Assembly: GCA_028274465.1 (NCBI GenBank)
Contig: CM051458.1
Location: 27,416,692-27,480,691 of the forward strand
DNA from: Plantago ovata
Lineage: Eukaryota > Streptophyta > Magnoliopsida > Lamiales > Plantaginaceae
Direction of reading: 5' to 3'
DNA length: 64,000 nucleotides
How positions within the stretch are numbered: the first letter of the stretch is position 1; the number at the start of each line of letters is the position of its first letter. Both the position numbers and the translations under genes were made by a program. Below are positions 54,685 to 64,000 of this stretch, piece by piece. Under the pieces are notes generated by a model. It had not been told where the DNA came from. It ran no database searches and was given only the letters and a program-made list of their open reading frames with translations.

Positions 54685-57105
54685 TTAATTATCCAATGAT
54701 GGATGTCCATTAACATGTTCAAGAATGCGTCCAGTGGAAACCCAAGTCTGATGTTTTTCAACTTTGACTTGTTTTCTACTTGCTGAGGAACTAGGAGGTT
54801 TTGAGCTGAAAGACTTTTGACTCGTGCTGGTCAAATCCACTTTCTGATGTGGTGTCTTGCTCTGTTGACCTTTTTGCTGAACATACTTTTCAGTAAGTTC
54901 TTTTCTAGTAAGGTTCCTTCTAGTCCTAGCATTGGGAGTCTTTTCAGAACTCTTAGGCTTGGTTTTCTTCATCTCTTTGAAGTATCTTTGCTGACTTTGC
55001 TTATACTCATGAAAGAGTTGACTTTGCTTGGTTTTGAAACCAAGTCCACTCTTTGGAGAATGCTGAGCTTTAGCTTCAGCAACCTTACTTGATTCAGGTT
55101 TGTCAGCAAAGGACTTCTGATTACTCTTGGTAATCTTGCCTTTAGTCTTAACAACTTGCTTTTCAGCAACTTGTTTGGCGGAATGCTTCATGGCATTCTT
55201 CTTCTTTCCAGTTTGCTTCTCAGCAACCTGTTTTCCTTTTAAAGTCTTGTTACTTTGAGTAGCAACAGCGGGCTTTATGGTCATAGGTACTTGATTGCAT
55301 GTTTTAGCAACCTTAGTTTGACCAAACTGATAGATCACTGGTGGACTACTATCAGTAGCACGTACAAAGGAGATAGGTGATTTATCTTTTCTCAAGATTT
55401 CTACGTTATCACCTTCACACGTTGCTCCTAAACCTTCTTTCTGAGATGGATCTCTCAAGTAAGAGTTTAGTTCAGTCAGCGTATTACTTGCTTCCACATA
55501 GGATTTGAAATTGATTTTCATCTTTTTCATTTCTTGGATTTCAGCAAGTAACTTTAGAATTGAGGACTGATACTCTTCTAATTCTAATGCCATTTGAGAA
55601 TTTTTCTCTGCAGCCTCAGCAATCAACTTCTTAAGACGCCTTATTTCAGCATCCTTTTCTTCTGTCTCTTCCTTCAGCAAAACGTACTTTTCAGTAGTTT
55701 GCTTGGTCAGAGTTTCAGCAAGTTGAAGTTTCTCTTGCTGTTTGCTGAGAGTTTTCTCAAACCTTTCGATTTCTCCTTGAATCTTGTCAAGGTCAATCTC
55801 GTCTTCACTTTCTGAATCTGAGTCAGAGGTAGAATTATTTACCTGACCGGCCATGAGGCAGAATTCGTAGTTCGACACATCTGGATAAGCTTCCATAGCT
55901 ATTCCACACACTTCTTTGCCAATCTCCACGTCTAGAGTGGCTTCTTCATCGTCGGTGTCTGAACTTTCATCCTCACTGTCTTCGGAGCTTGTCTCAATGC
56001 ACAATGCATCGATTTTTGCTTGAAGCTTCTTCTTTTCTTCAGCAATGAAAGATCTTTTGAACTTCTTCTTCTTTTCAGCAGATTTGCCTTTCAGCAAAGG
56101 GCAATTAGCTTTGAAGTGTCCAGGCTTTTTGCAGTTTAAACATAGATCATTTCCAACTGCTGGTTCTTCTGATGATGTAGCTTGCTGAGCTTGCTTGTTC
56201 AGTGAGCTAGTATCATTCTTGTACTTATGGTAGTTGTTGCCAAGATGCTTTTTCAGCTTCTCTTTTGCCTTTCGCCTTTCAAGTTCCTTACTGATGAACT
56301 TCTTCATGTTTTTAACAGCTAAAGCATTTTCATCAGCAGGCTCTTTATCATTCTTCTTTTTAGAAGATGACGGCTTTGCAGCAAGAGCAATGTTTTGCGA
56401 TTTTTCAGCAAACACATTTTCTCTTTGCTTTGTCTCATAATTGACAGTAGCAAGATGAGAGAACAACTCAGTTGGTGTAATGTCAGGCATTCCTTGATTA
56501 TAATAGAAATTCTGAGTATGGATCCATTCTTGATTCAAACTTCTGATGATAGTTTTCACTTTCTCAGAATCTGAATAGAGATTTCCAACACCCAGCGCTG
56601 CCATTTCACTAACAAGAGTTGTGAATCTGAAGTCCAAGTCTTCCAGTGACTCGTTAGCACCTTGCTTAAAGTTTTGAAACTTTAGCTTAAGTACTTCAAC
56701 TTTGTTTTCCTTGGTCATGTCAGATCCAGCACAAAGATCTTGAACCATTTTCCAAGCCTCCTTAGCAGTCTTAGCACCCCACAGTTTGCACTGTATGGTA
56801 TCCGGAGTTGATCTGATGATGATATTTATTGCTTGGTCATCAAGACGGAATCTCTTAGCCTCGTCAGAGGTCCATTCCTCTCTTGGTTTTGGCACAACAG
56901 TATCTGATGGTTCGCCAAGGATGGTTTCTTTTCCAGCTTCAGTGGTTCTATGAGGGAAACTCCTTTCAACCTTGGTGATCTTGATAGGTCCATCATTAAT
57001 GACGGTGACCATCTCATCACTAATGGCCTCAAGATGTAGCATCATGTTGTTTCGCCATTTCTCATAATTTTCCAACTTCAGCAAGGGAGCATCTCCTAAA
57101 GACAT
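54685..57105 (-). CDS. SIRE-like gag, uninterrupted
   Basis: A single 806-aa frame beginning MSLGDAPLLKLENYEKW, 112 bases after the LTR end. Parts: gag core (residues about 1-240, with EAWKMVQDLCAGSD and LDFRFTTLVSEMAALG); a Lys-rich helix with KNMKKFISKELERRKAKEKLKKHLG; a CCHC knuckle LCLNCKKPGHFKANCPLLKG (about residue 325); an acidic EDSEDESSDTDDEE stretch; a coiled coil (about residues 445-545) with repeated LxxAE heptads; and a very basic tail of about 200 residues. It would form the particle and package element RNA. Many LAE/VAE residues derive from the TTGCTGA motif that fills the element. An open gag suggests recent activity of this subfamily; expression is unproven. Confidence 0.9.
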   Translation of the reverse strand: MSLGDAPLLKLENYEKWRNNMMLHLEAISDEMVTVINDGPIKITKVERSFPHRTTEAGKETILGEPSDTVVPKPREEWTSDEAKRFRLDDQAINIIIRSTPDTIQCKLWGAKTAKEAWKMVQDLCAGSDMTKENKVEVLKLKFQNFKQGANESLEDLDFRFTTLVSEMAALGVGNLYSDSEKVKTIIRSLNQEWIHTQNFYYNQGMPDITPTELFSHLATVNYETKQRENVFAEKSQNIALAAKPSSSKKKNDKEPADENALAVKNMKKFISKELERRKAKEKLKKHLGNNYHKYKNDTSSLNKQAQQATSSEEPAVGNDLCLNCKKPGHFKANCPLLKGKSAEKKKKFKRSFIAEEKKKLQAKIDALCIETSSEDSEDESSDTDDEEATLDVEIGKEVCGIAMEAYPDVSNYEFCLMAGQVNNSTSDSDSESEDEIDLDKIQGEIERFEKTLSKQQEKLQLAETLTKQTTEKYVLLKEETEEKDAEIRRLKKLIAEAAEKNSQMALELEEYQSSILKLLAEIQEMKKMKINFKSYVEASNTLTELNSYLRDPSQKEGLGATCEGDNVEILRKDKSPISFVRATDSSPPVIYQFGQTKVAKTCNQVPMTIKPAVATQSNKTLKGKQVAEKQTGKKKNAMKHSAKQVAEKQVVKTKGKITKSNQKSFADKPESSKVAEAKAQHSPKSGLGFKTKQSQLFHEYKQSQQRYFKEMKKTKPKSSEKTPNARTRRNLTRKELTEKYVQQKGQQSKTPHQKVDLTSTSQKSFSSKPPSSSASRKQVKVEKHQTWVSTGRILEHVNGHPSLDN

Positions 57106-57203
57106 CCTGTCAGCAAAGCACTACCAAACTGATCAAGTGAGAGTGATTTACGGGAAGCACTTAAGGGGATCTAGGTTCAGTGAAGAAGGCTAAAGAACCT
57201 CCT

Positions 57204-57215
57204 GCTCTGATACCA
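57204..57215 (-). promoter_or_regulatory. Primer-binding site, tRNA-iMet
   Basis: Plus-strand GCTCTGATACCA, two bases from the LTR at 57218. Confidence 0.92.
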
Positions 57216-57217
57216 CT

Positions 57218-58888
57218 TGTTGGTTCCTTTAAACAACAAGAAAAGACTAGAGGGGGGGTGAATAGTCTTTTCAAACTTTTGTCGTTTAAAAACTTTCTCA
57301 GCAAGTACTTATTACTTTTCAGTAATGAGGTTGCTGATACTTAACTTTCTCAGCAAGCGTAAGTTACTTTCCAGTAGCTTGGTTTGCTGATACTTAAAAT
57401 CAGAGAGCGGAAGTCTTTGAAACAATAAGTGCTCTTTCAGCAAGAAAAGGGTTTCAGCAAGTGAAGTGAGTGACTGTGTACAAACAGATATAATTTGCTG
57501 AAAGCTAAATGCAGTAAGTAAATCACACAAACGCTTCTATAGTGGTATCTGAGAGTGGCGTAATCTCTCAACTAATCCACTTTGTCCTTTCTAGGACTGA
57601 ATCCACTAAGATATGATTGAGGTTCCTTACAATCTCCTATCTAAAGCGATTCAACAGAAACCAACTTAAACTAGAGAACTCAACCTTGTTCTCCACCAAA
57701 CTTGGTACTTTTAATCAGCAAAACTTTGCTCGATTAAGTTCCCCCTGAATATCACACCTGAAAGGGTGTATTTTCAGTTAGAGAGTTTTGGGGTGAGATG
57801 ACTTAATTATAACTTATTCAGTTACAACAAGTAATCTAAGAAACACAACTTTGAATACTTTGCAGTAAACAAGTTTGATTGTTTCTGGTGTCAAGACTTG
57901 TTCTTGTTCGAAAGAAAGAACACTTAACTAATTTCTTATCCGAGTTTGTTCTACTTCTTCACAAGTAGCTTTTTCAAGCTTTAAGTCTTGGAACGGATCA
58001 ATGGCAGTAAGAGTGTTTGAAGGTTTGTGAGTTTTAAGCACAAGTGAGAGTTTGATCACGTTGTTGACACACTTCAGCTCTTTGCCGGATGACCTCTATT
58101 TATAGTGCAAGTAAGGAGCCGTTTGAATTTCAAATCCTAAGGCTTTTGTTCCTTAACATGTCACTATCTTGCTTTTGTACTTTCAGCAGCAACTTTGTTT
58201 GTCTTCTAGTCTTCATGTCCTTCGCGTGTAAGCTTTGCATTAAATGCACATTTGAATAGAATTCAAACAGTAACATTGGAGCGCAAAATTCACGTACATT
58301 CAGCAAGAGGTCACATATGTTCATCAGCAAGTGTTCATTCTCAGTTTCAGCAAGCACAACCTACTCTGTCATTCAGATTTTCACTTATGCAATGCTGTTG
58401 CTGAAAATTCCACTTTCTGAGCAACACGTGCCTTACCAGTCTTCAGCAATCTTCAAGTCTTCAAGTCTTCGAAATCTTCAAGTCTTCAGATCTTCAAAAA
58501 GTCTTCAAGATTCTGACCGGTTTCTATATTTGCTTCAATAATTTGTTTGTAATAAACAAAATATATCTTCAGCAAATGCTTCAATAGGTCATTTTCTTTT
58601 CAGAAAATAAGATTCATTAAAGCTAAGCATCAATAAGATATTTTCTTTTCAGAAAATAAAATACATCATACGCTAAAGTGTCAATAAATTATTTTCTTTT
58701 CAGAAAATAAAATACGTCATACACAAAAGAAATAACTTATCTAACACCTAACTAAGTCATCAGCAAACGTTCCTCTTTTACAATGTCCTTAAAAATCTAA
58801 ATTCCTATGGACCTTAAGAGTACTACTTACTGGACTGTTCTTAATTTAGCATGGCTAATTGCTCATCAAAATTACAAGTTTCCTAACA
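57218..58888 (-). repeat. Shared middle LTR of the tandem SIRE-like element
   Basis: A 1,671 bp LTR with a primer-binding site on its low-coordinate side and a polypurine tract on its high-coordinate side (58,889 on). It carries the same U3 triplication as 46033-47724 (about 58,573-58,735). The U5 hairpin loop has a 7-G run, and a short internal stretch present in its partner is missing. Confidence 0.92.
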
Positions 58889-59148
58889 AATTTCCCCTTT
58901 TTGATGTTAGCAATCCATGGCTAAATTAATTGTTACCCTTTTAGAGGTTTCTGATGTTGAATAAATCAGATGATTAATGCAAGCATACTTGAATAAATAA
59001 ACAGTAAGCATAAGTAAGTTGCATAATCAAAAACCAATAAGAGTCAAAAAGAATTCATTGCTGAAAGTTATCATTCAGAAGTTTACAAGAAAGCATAGAT
59101 AATAAGGAATCAGCAAACAAAAACTTTAGCAAAAATTATTGCAGGGAC

Positions 59149-60738
59149 TTAAGCTCTTTCAAAGGATTTTCCCAAAATCTCTCTTACACTCTTCTCAGCA
59201 AGTGCAGTGAATTCAACACAATCCTTCTCGTAGTTTTCCAGAAGCCTACGGACTTGTAGTTGAAGAATTCTTGCATTTTTGCAGGCAGTATGATGATGTT
59301 TTTCAGCATTCATTTCCATGTAGTTAATTACCCACAAATGCATGCCCCAATTGCTTGCATGGAGAAGCTGTGTATCTGAAATGTTTCTCGGATGAATCTT
59401 TCTTAACCAGAGAAGATCTTCTTCTTGATCCTTAGCAGTGAGATAGAAGTACTCATAAGGAGTCAATCCAAGTTTCTTCTTAGGTTTCTTTGTTACCGGG
59501 TCAGCATAGTAAGCAATGCCAGGTGGTTTTATCAAATCTGGTTCTTGTCTATAAGTCTTACCAATGGCAGTTCTTCTTACTGAGACCTAAAGATTCAACC
59601 ATCTCCCAGCAATATTTCTTGGGAGGGATTCTTCCCTTTGCTTTCTTTGGACCTTGAGTTCAATCCATTTGAACATTTGATTCAAAATGGCTATAGGAAA
59701 GAACTCATTCACCAGCAAGTCTTCCAGCTTTAAGATCCAGCAACCATGAATGTTTCTGATCACATTCTGAGTGGTTTCATCATTGCTGGTCTTTGTATAT
59801 TCAATGCCGGAGCCAATAGCAATGCTGGCCAGCCTTTTCTCTTCCTGTCTTTGCCTTCTTCTTCTTGATTTAGCATTGTCTTGATCTCTTGCTGAAGAGT
59901 CAGACGAAAAATGCCTTGAGTGGCCAGACGGAGTTACGGCTGTTAAGGGTCTAGCTCTTATGGCTTGAGCTATTGTTTGATTGTCATCATCTTCTTCATC
60001 ATCTTCATTCAGATTGTGATGACTTTCAGTGTGACAGAAATCTTGAGTTTCAGCAGCGGTTTTTCTCTTTTTGGTACTTGCTGAATTTAACTCAGTTTCT
60101 GCTTGTCTTTTAGAACTTTGCTCTCTTTCAGCAAGAGGTTCTAATGGAAGTGGCACAACAGCAGCAGGAGTAGGAGGGGTTTGATTTCTCTTTCTAGTGT
60201 TCTTCTTTTCCCCCTTAGACATGGATTGCAACATCGGAGTGATGTGCAGAGAATAAAACTCATTGCAATTTTCAGCAAGAGTGTTGAGACTGTTATACTT
60301 CATGATGATTGCTTGTTGGTCAGAGTTCATTGTTGCTAACTCTTTTTGAATATTCATCATGTTCTCTTCATGTCTTTTCTCTGTTGCGGCCTTCTCATCC
60401 ATAATATTCTGAGCCTTGACAAGAGCAGTCTTTGCAAGCTTGAGCGCCTGACTTACATCTTCTTCATAGCTCTTGTGATAAAGACTTATGTCTCTCTGAG
60501 CTATTGTCAAAGTTGTAGTGCGTCTCAGCACTGTAGCTAGTATCTTTCCAATGTCAAGTGGGCTCTCAGCAAGCAATGCCTCATCTTCAGCTTTGCAGGC
60601 ATCATGGACTTGCTTTAGTGCTAGAATACTGGGAGTAAACTCCTCAACTCTTGGGAACGGCACTAAATGAGGTGTTAAGGAATGAACCTTAATTTCAGAA
60701 GCAAACTGATCATCACGCGTCAGCAATTCGGCTCTTAG
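59149..60738 (-). pseudogene. Third ORF of SIRE-like element, C-terminal third
   Basis: Nearly identical to 47,986-49,560: a conserved C-terminal domain, an acidic stretch with NEDDEEDDDNQTIAQAIRAR, a basic KKRK cluster and a coiled coil with EKRHEENMMNIQKELATM. It ends at 60,738, where plus-strand RT begins. It has at most one or two breaks, far fewer than the copy beside the gap. Confidence 0.8.
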
Positions 60739-61719
60739 ATGAACCATGATGGTAAAATACTCTTAGTCCAGATTTATGTGGATGACATAATATTCGGATC
60801 AAAGAACAAGCAACTTTGTGATGATTTTGCCAAACTCATGACAAACAAGTTTGAAGTGAGTATGATGGGTAAACTGAATTATTTCCTAGGATTGCAAGTC
60901 AAGCAACTCAAAGATGGAATATTCATAAATCAAGCAAAGTATGCAAAGGAAATGCTCATGAAGTTTAGGATCAAAGAGGAAGAAAAACCTGAAAAGATCC
61001 CTATGAGCGTTGGTACCAAAATGGGCTATACTAAGAGTGTTGATGAACACAAGTATAGGAAGCTCATTGGTTCTTTGTTGTATTTAACAGCAAGTAGACC
61101 TGACATTCAGTATGCTGTTTGTGTGTGTGCACGATTCCAAATCTGATCCAAGAGAATCACACTACAAAAAGGCACTTAAGATACTTAAATATGTCAAAGG
61201 TACAGTCAATGTTGGATTATGGTATCCTAAAGATTCTGAATTGGAATTGGTTGGTTATTCTGATGCTGATCATGGAGTGTCAACTCTTGATAGAAAAAGT
61301 ACTTCTGGAACTTGTCAGTTTCTAGGTACTAGATTAATATCATGGTTCAGCAAGAAGCAAACTTGAGTTGCCAATTCATCTACTGAATCTGAGTACATTG
61401 CGGTTGGTTGTTGCACAGCTCAAATCCTATGGATTCAGCAACAATTAAGAGATTATGGTATTTCTGCAAAGAAAACACCAATCTTTTGTGATAATACAAG
61501 TGCTATTTCTATCACGCAAAATCCTAAGTTCCACTCAAGGACAAAGCACATTGATATTAGATATCATTTCATTAGAGATCATGTGGAAAAAGGAGACACT
61601 GAGGTTGTGAAAGTAGGTACTGATGATCAACTTGCTGACATCTTTACCAAGCCCCTACCAGATAATAGGTTCGCAATGCTTAGGTATAACCTTGGGTTGA
61701 TTGAACTACCTCAATAGTA
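60739..61719 (+). pseudogene. SIRE-like RT C-terminus and RNase H (continuation of the plus-strand element)
   Basis: It opens within RT at [21 protein letters not shown], then [19 protein letters not shown] and [20 protein letters not shown]. RNase H follows with [21 protein letters not shown], the SEYIAVGCC block, DNTSAISITQNPKFHSRTKH and GLIELPQ at the end. About 100 residues of RT present in sister copies are absent between this part and the part ending at 46,032. A few breaks. Confidence 0.85.
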
Positions 61720-62686
61720 AGAAATATATTTGGTAGATTGCTGAAACAGGCATTCAGTAAGCCAAAGTATGCTTACATGAATAAAGTCCCTTCCACTGAT
61801 TTTTTCTAAAAGAAATGATAGTTCACTACATGATTGCTGAAACAGGCATTCAACAAGTAATTCCTTCAAACCGGGTATTTGTTAGAAAACTTGATCACTT
61901 GCTCAGACGGGTACTCAGCAAGGGAAAAACTTTAAATATTGCTGAAACTGACATTCAGACATTCAACGATACTGAAACAGGTATTCAAGTATCTAAAAAA
62001 ACCTGAGACGGGAACTCAGCAAAGAGCAAGAATACTTCTCGGATTTTACTCAAGGATATCTCAATATAAAAAGAATTTGCTGAGACGGGAACTCATAAAT
62101 GTTTTTTAACTCAAAGAAATATGAGATATTTGATTAAGGGGGGAATTTTCAGCAAATATAAGGCTTGTTACCTAAAAAGGTAAGTGCCAAAGTCAAATCG
62201 ATTAAAATCGCTGAAAAGATTCTCATTTACTTCAGCAAGCAATTAGCGTTGGAGTAAAAAGGATCAAATCCTGTGAATCAAGGTAAAATCAATTTGTGAC
62301 GTTAATCGTGGCACAGATAAACTCGCTGTTAATCATGACATGAAATACAATCGTGGCCATTGATTTAAAGCAGTTTTTTATCCAACGGTTGATATTACAA
62401 AGAGAAAGTGTGCTCTGACGGTTTTTGTTAGTGGACCACTATGCATTTAATGCAAAGGCTCCACTAACACAGATGAATCTCTGTTTTACCCTTGCTGAGA
62501 ACTCAAAACCATTGAGCTTCTCACACAACAGAGACACTATATAAACAAAGAGTTAGAGAAAGACAAAATTCTTTAACTCACATTTTCTTTCTCTGCAAAT
62601 TCTCTAGCCTGTGCTTTGAATTCACTGTACCTCCGGTCAAAAAGAAAAACTCTCTTTTTCGTACAACTCCCTTGCTATATAAGAAG
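61720..62686 (+). other. Spacer before the third ORF: hairpin repeats, promoter, leader
   Basis: No gene. Hairpin repeats lie at 61741-61757, 61837-61853, 61902-61918, 61942-61958, about 61972-61988, 62003-62019 and 62080-62096. A palindrome GCATTTAATGC lies at about 62,441-62,451. The TATA box is at 62538-62546, followed by a CT-rich leader to the ATG at 62687. The matching spacer on the other strand is 24,437-25,343. Confidence 0.65.
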
Positions 62687-63810
62687 ATGGCCCCTAAGAG
62701 ACAATCATCAAAGACCTCTAAGTCATCCAAAGCAGACAGTGCTGGAAAAAGCACTACTCCGGTTGAAATTCCGGCCACCAACACAGTGAAAATTGTCTTG
62801 AAAAACGACTGAGTAACCGAAAGACCCATGCCGCCTGCATATCTCGACACTGCAATGTGTGAGCAGATGATGCAGTGGGGCGGATTTGCCAAGGAGAAGT
62901 ATATTAGATACTTCTATGAACAAGAACTGGACGAAGAAAACGAAGAGGCGTTGAATTTGATTAATCAACAAGGCCTTCTTTTCTTCATAACTGCTCGCAC
63001 TAAGAAAGTGAGCATGTTGGATACAATGGAATTCTACAACAATACATAAATCCAAACCCTTACTGACGGACAAGGAGTCACTGAAAAAGTGATTTCTACC
63101 TCAGTTCAAGGTGTGCAAATCATCCTGAAATGGATTGATTTAGCAAACATCTTTCAGATTCCAACTACTGGAACTGAAGATGACATCACTGCCACTGATG
63201 AAGAAATTGAAGCCTTCTACAGTGATGTCAGAAATGAAAAGATGAAGAAAGGACAGATTTCTCCCGTAACTTGGACATCAAAGCACGTAAAGAGGAAGCA
63301 TCTATGCCATTCACTTGGTCTGGTAGCTCTGCTACTAATCAAAGTCTTAGACTCCCAAGTTGGAGGAATTGACCAAGTTGGCTTGAGAAGGTGGCCATTC
63401 CTGATGCATATCCATGAGAACAAAACAGAGCTCAACTGGGCTAAGTACATTTTCAACAGACTTTTTTATTGTGTTACTAAGTTCAAGGTAAAGGATAAAG
63501 ACAAAACAGTCTCACCTGCCTTTCCAGCGATGTATGGATTGAAAATATGCTACATCCTTCACTTCAGGATTCAACTAAGAAACCCATTACCGATTAGGAA
63601 ATCAATATGCAATGTGGGAAGAGCCTTCTACAAGAAGAATGGACCTAAGCTTGCTGACAAAAGTCAAAGAAGACAACAGCTGCAATTGTTGTCAGTGTTG
63701 GTCAGCAAGATAGGTATCCAACAGCTGCAAATGTTGCTGAGACTGATAACCAGTCCATGAATGCAACAGCTGCAGATGTTGATCAACAAGGTAAGTGTAC
63801 AACAGCTGCA
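62687..63810 (+). pseudogene. Third ORF of SIRE-like element, N-terminal part
   Basis: It starts at MAPKRQSSKTSKSSK and carries the same N-terminal region as 22,900-24,436: PPAYLDTAMCEQMMQWGGFAKEKY-type block, YFYEQELDEENEEAL, LKWIDLANIFQIPTTG, FYSDVRNEKMK, HLCHSLGLVALLLIKVLDSQ and LRRWPFLMHIHENKTELNW. Near its end a degenerate repeat around ACAACAGCTGCAAATGTT recurs four times (63,675-63,810). It is cut by a gypsy LTR fragment at about 63,811. It is broken. Confidence 0.75.
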
Positions 63811-64000
63811 AATAAATTTGTTTTTAGCCAAAGACAATTCACAACTACAACGAAAACCAAGGCACGTAGTGTAGAAGTAAAATAACCTCGAGTGTCGATC
63901 TCTAAGGACTATAACTAGCTTTATCTAATTTAACTTAAACTATAAATCAGTAATCAAGCAAAGCACAGATTTTTCTTATCAATATGATGAAAGTCAGTGA
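63811..64000 (-). repeat. Truncated Athila-like LTR, continues past the window
   Basis: It matches the complete element's LTR from about position 33 of the low-coordinate end (AATAAATTTGTTTTTAGCC). The terminal TGATGAACG is missing, so the junction is not a simple insertion end. The rest lies outside the window. Confidence 0.8.

Larger units (their letters stand above)
46033..60738 (-). mobile_element. Tandem SIRE-like element: LTR, body, LTR, partial body
   Basis: LTR (46033-47724), polypurine tract, third ORF, assembly gap, pol, gag, primer-binding site, LTR (57218-58888), polypurine tract, partial third ORF (59149-60738). The middle LTR has a primer site on one side and a polypurine tract on the other, so it serves as 5' LTR of one body and 3' LTR of the next. 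This is the product expected from unequal recombination between LTRs or a tandem insertion. The outer LTRs are about 99% alike by eye, so the copy is recent. The second body is cut at 60,738 against plus-strand RT. Gag is intact; other regions are broken. Confidence 0.88.

Noticed and set aside
60700-60747. Start codon of a third-ORF protein at 60,747
   Set aside because: The ATG lies in plus-strand RT sequence across the junction at 60,738; the true start of this ORF is far upstream in complete copies.
61741-62096. CRISPR array
   Set aside because: The repeats are 17 bases, imperfect, irregularly spaced, and lie in a plant retrotransposon spacer.
1-64000. Host protein-coding, rRNA or tRNA genes
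   Set aside because: Every long frame and most intergenic sequence could be assigned to a transposable element or to its shadow; I found no remaining candidate.

Overview
This window is a nested stack of plant transposable elements. I found no host gene, rRNA or tRNA gene. The lineages present are plant lineages: SIRE/Maximus-like Ty1/copia, Athila-like and Tat-like Ty3/gypsy, and a plant L1-type LINE. Primer-binding sites match plant tRNA-iMet (copia) and tRNA-Asp (gypsy). This points to repeat-rich, probably pericentromeric, DNA of a flowering plant, most likely a eudicot; I cannot name the species.

Layout. 1-5020: plus-strand Athila-like element (protease remnant, long 3' region with an intron-like segment, 3' LTR), lying in the 3' part of a minus-strand relative, 5021-7716, that has gag but no pol. 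That relative lies inside the integrase of a minus-strand SIRE-like copia element (7717-12770). Next come a broken LINE (12771-14845) and a fragment resembling the putative gypsy-type transposon family (14846 to about 16478). A minus-strand Tat-like pol (two RNase H regions, integrase start) is split over about 16479-17338, 32861-33010 and 42683-43137. It was split by a 15.5 kb SIRE-like element (17339-32860, TSD ATATG) and a 9.7 kb Athila-like element (33011-42677, TSD CTAGT). A plus-strand SIRE-like element (43138-46032 and 60739-63810) enters the Tat pol at 43138 and is itself split by a tandem SIRE-like arrangement LTR-body-LTR-partial body (46033-60738) containing a 100 bp assembly gap. 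A truncated Athila-like LTR runs off the right edge.

Biology of note. The SIRE-like elements encode gag, protease, integrase, RT and RNase H, then a large third ORF region of about 5.2 kb that I do not recognise. That region has its own TATA box, a leader with repeated covarying 17-base hairpins, and three short AT-rich intron-like segments in a row. I see no signal peptide or membrane segment, so the usual 'env-like' label is unsupported here. The heptamer TCAGCAA/TTGCTGA is very dense in SIRE-like LTR, leader and coding DNA. The gypsy elements carry a different signature, the palindrome GGGGCGATTCGCCCC and base-paired variants, upstream of the LTR TATA box, in the 3' region and, in the complete element, in the gag-pro linker.

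LTR elements are described as fossils at the level of parts; individual damaging changes are not listed.
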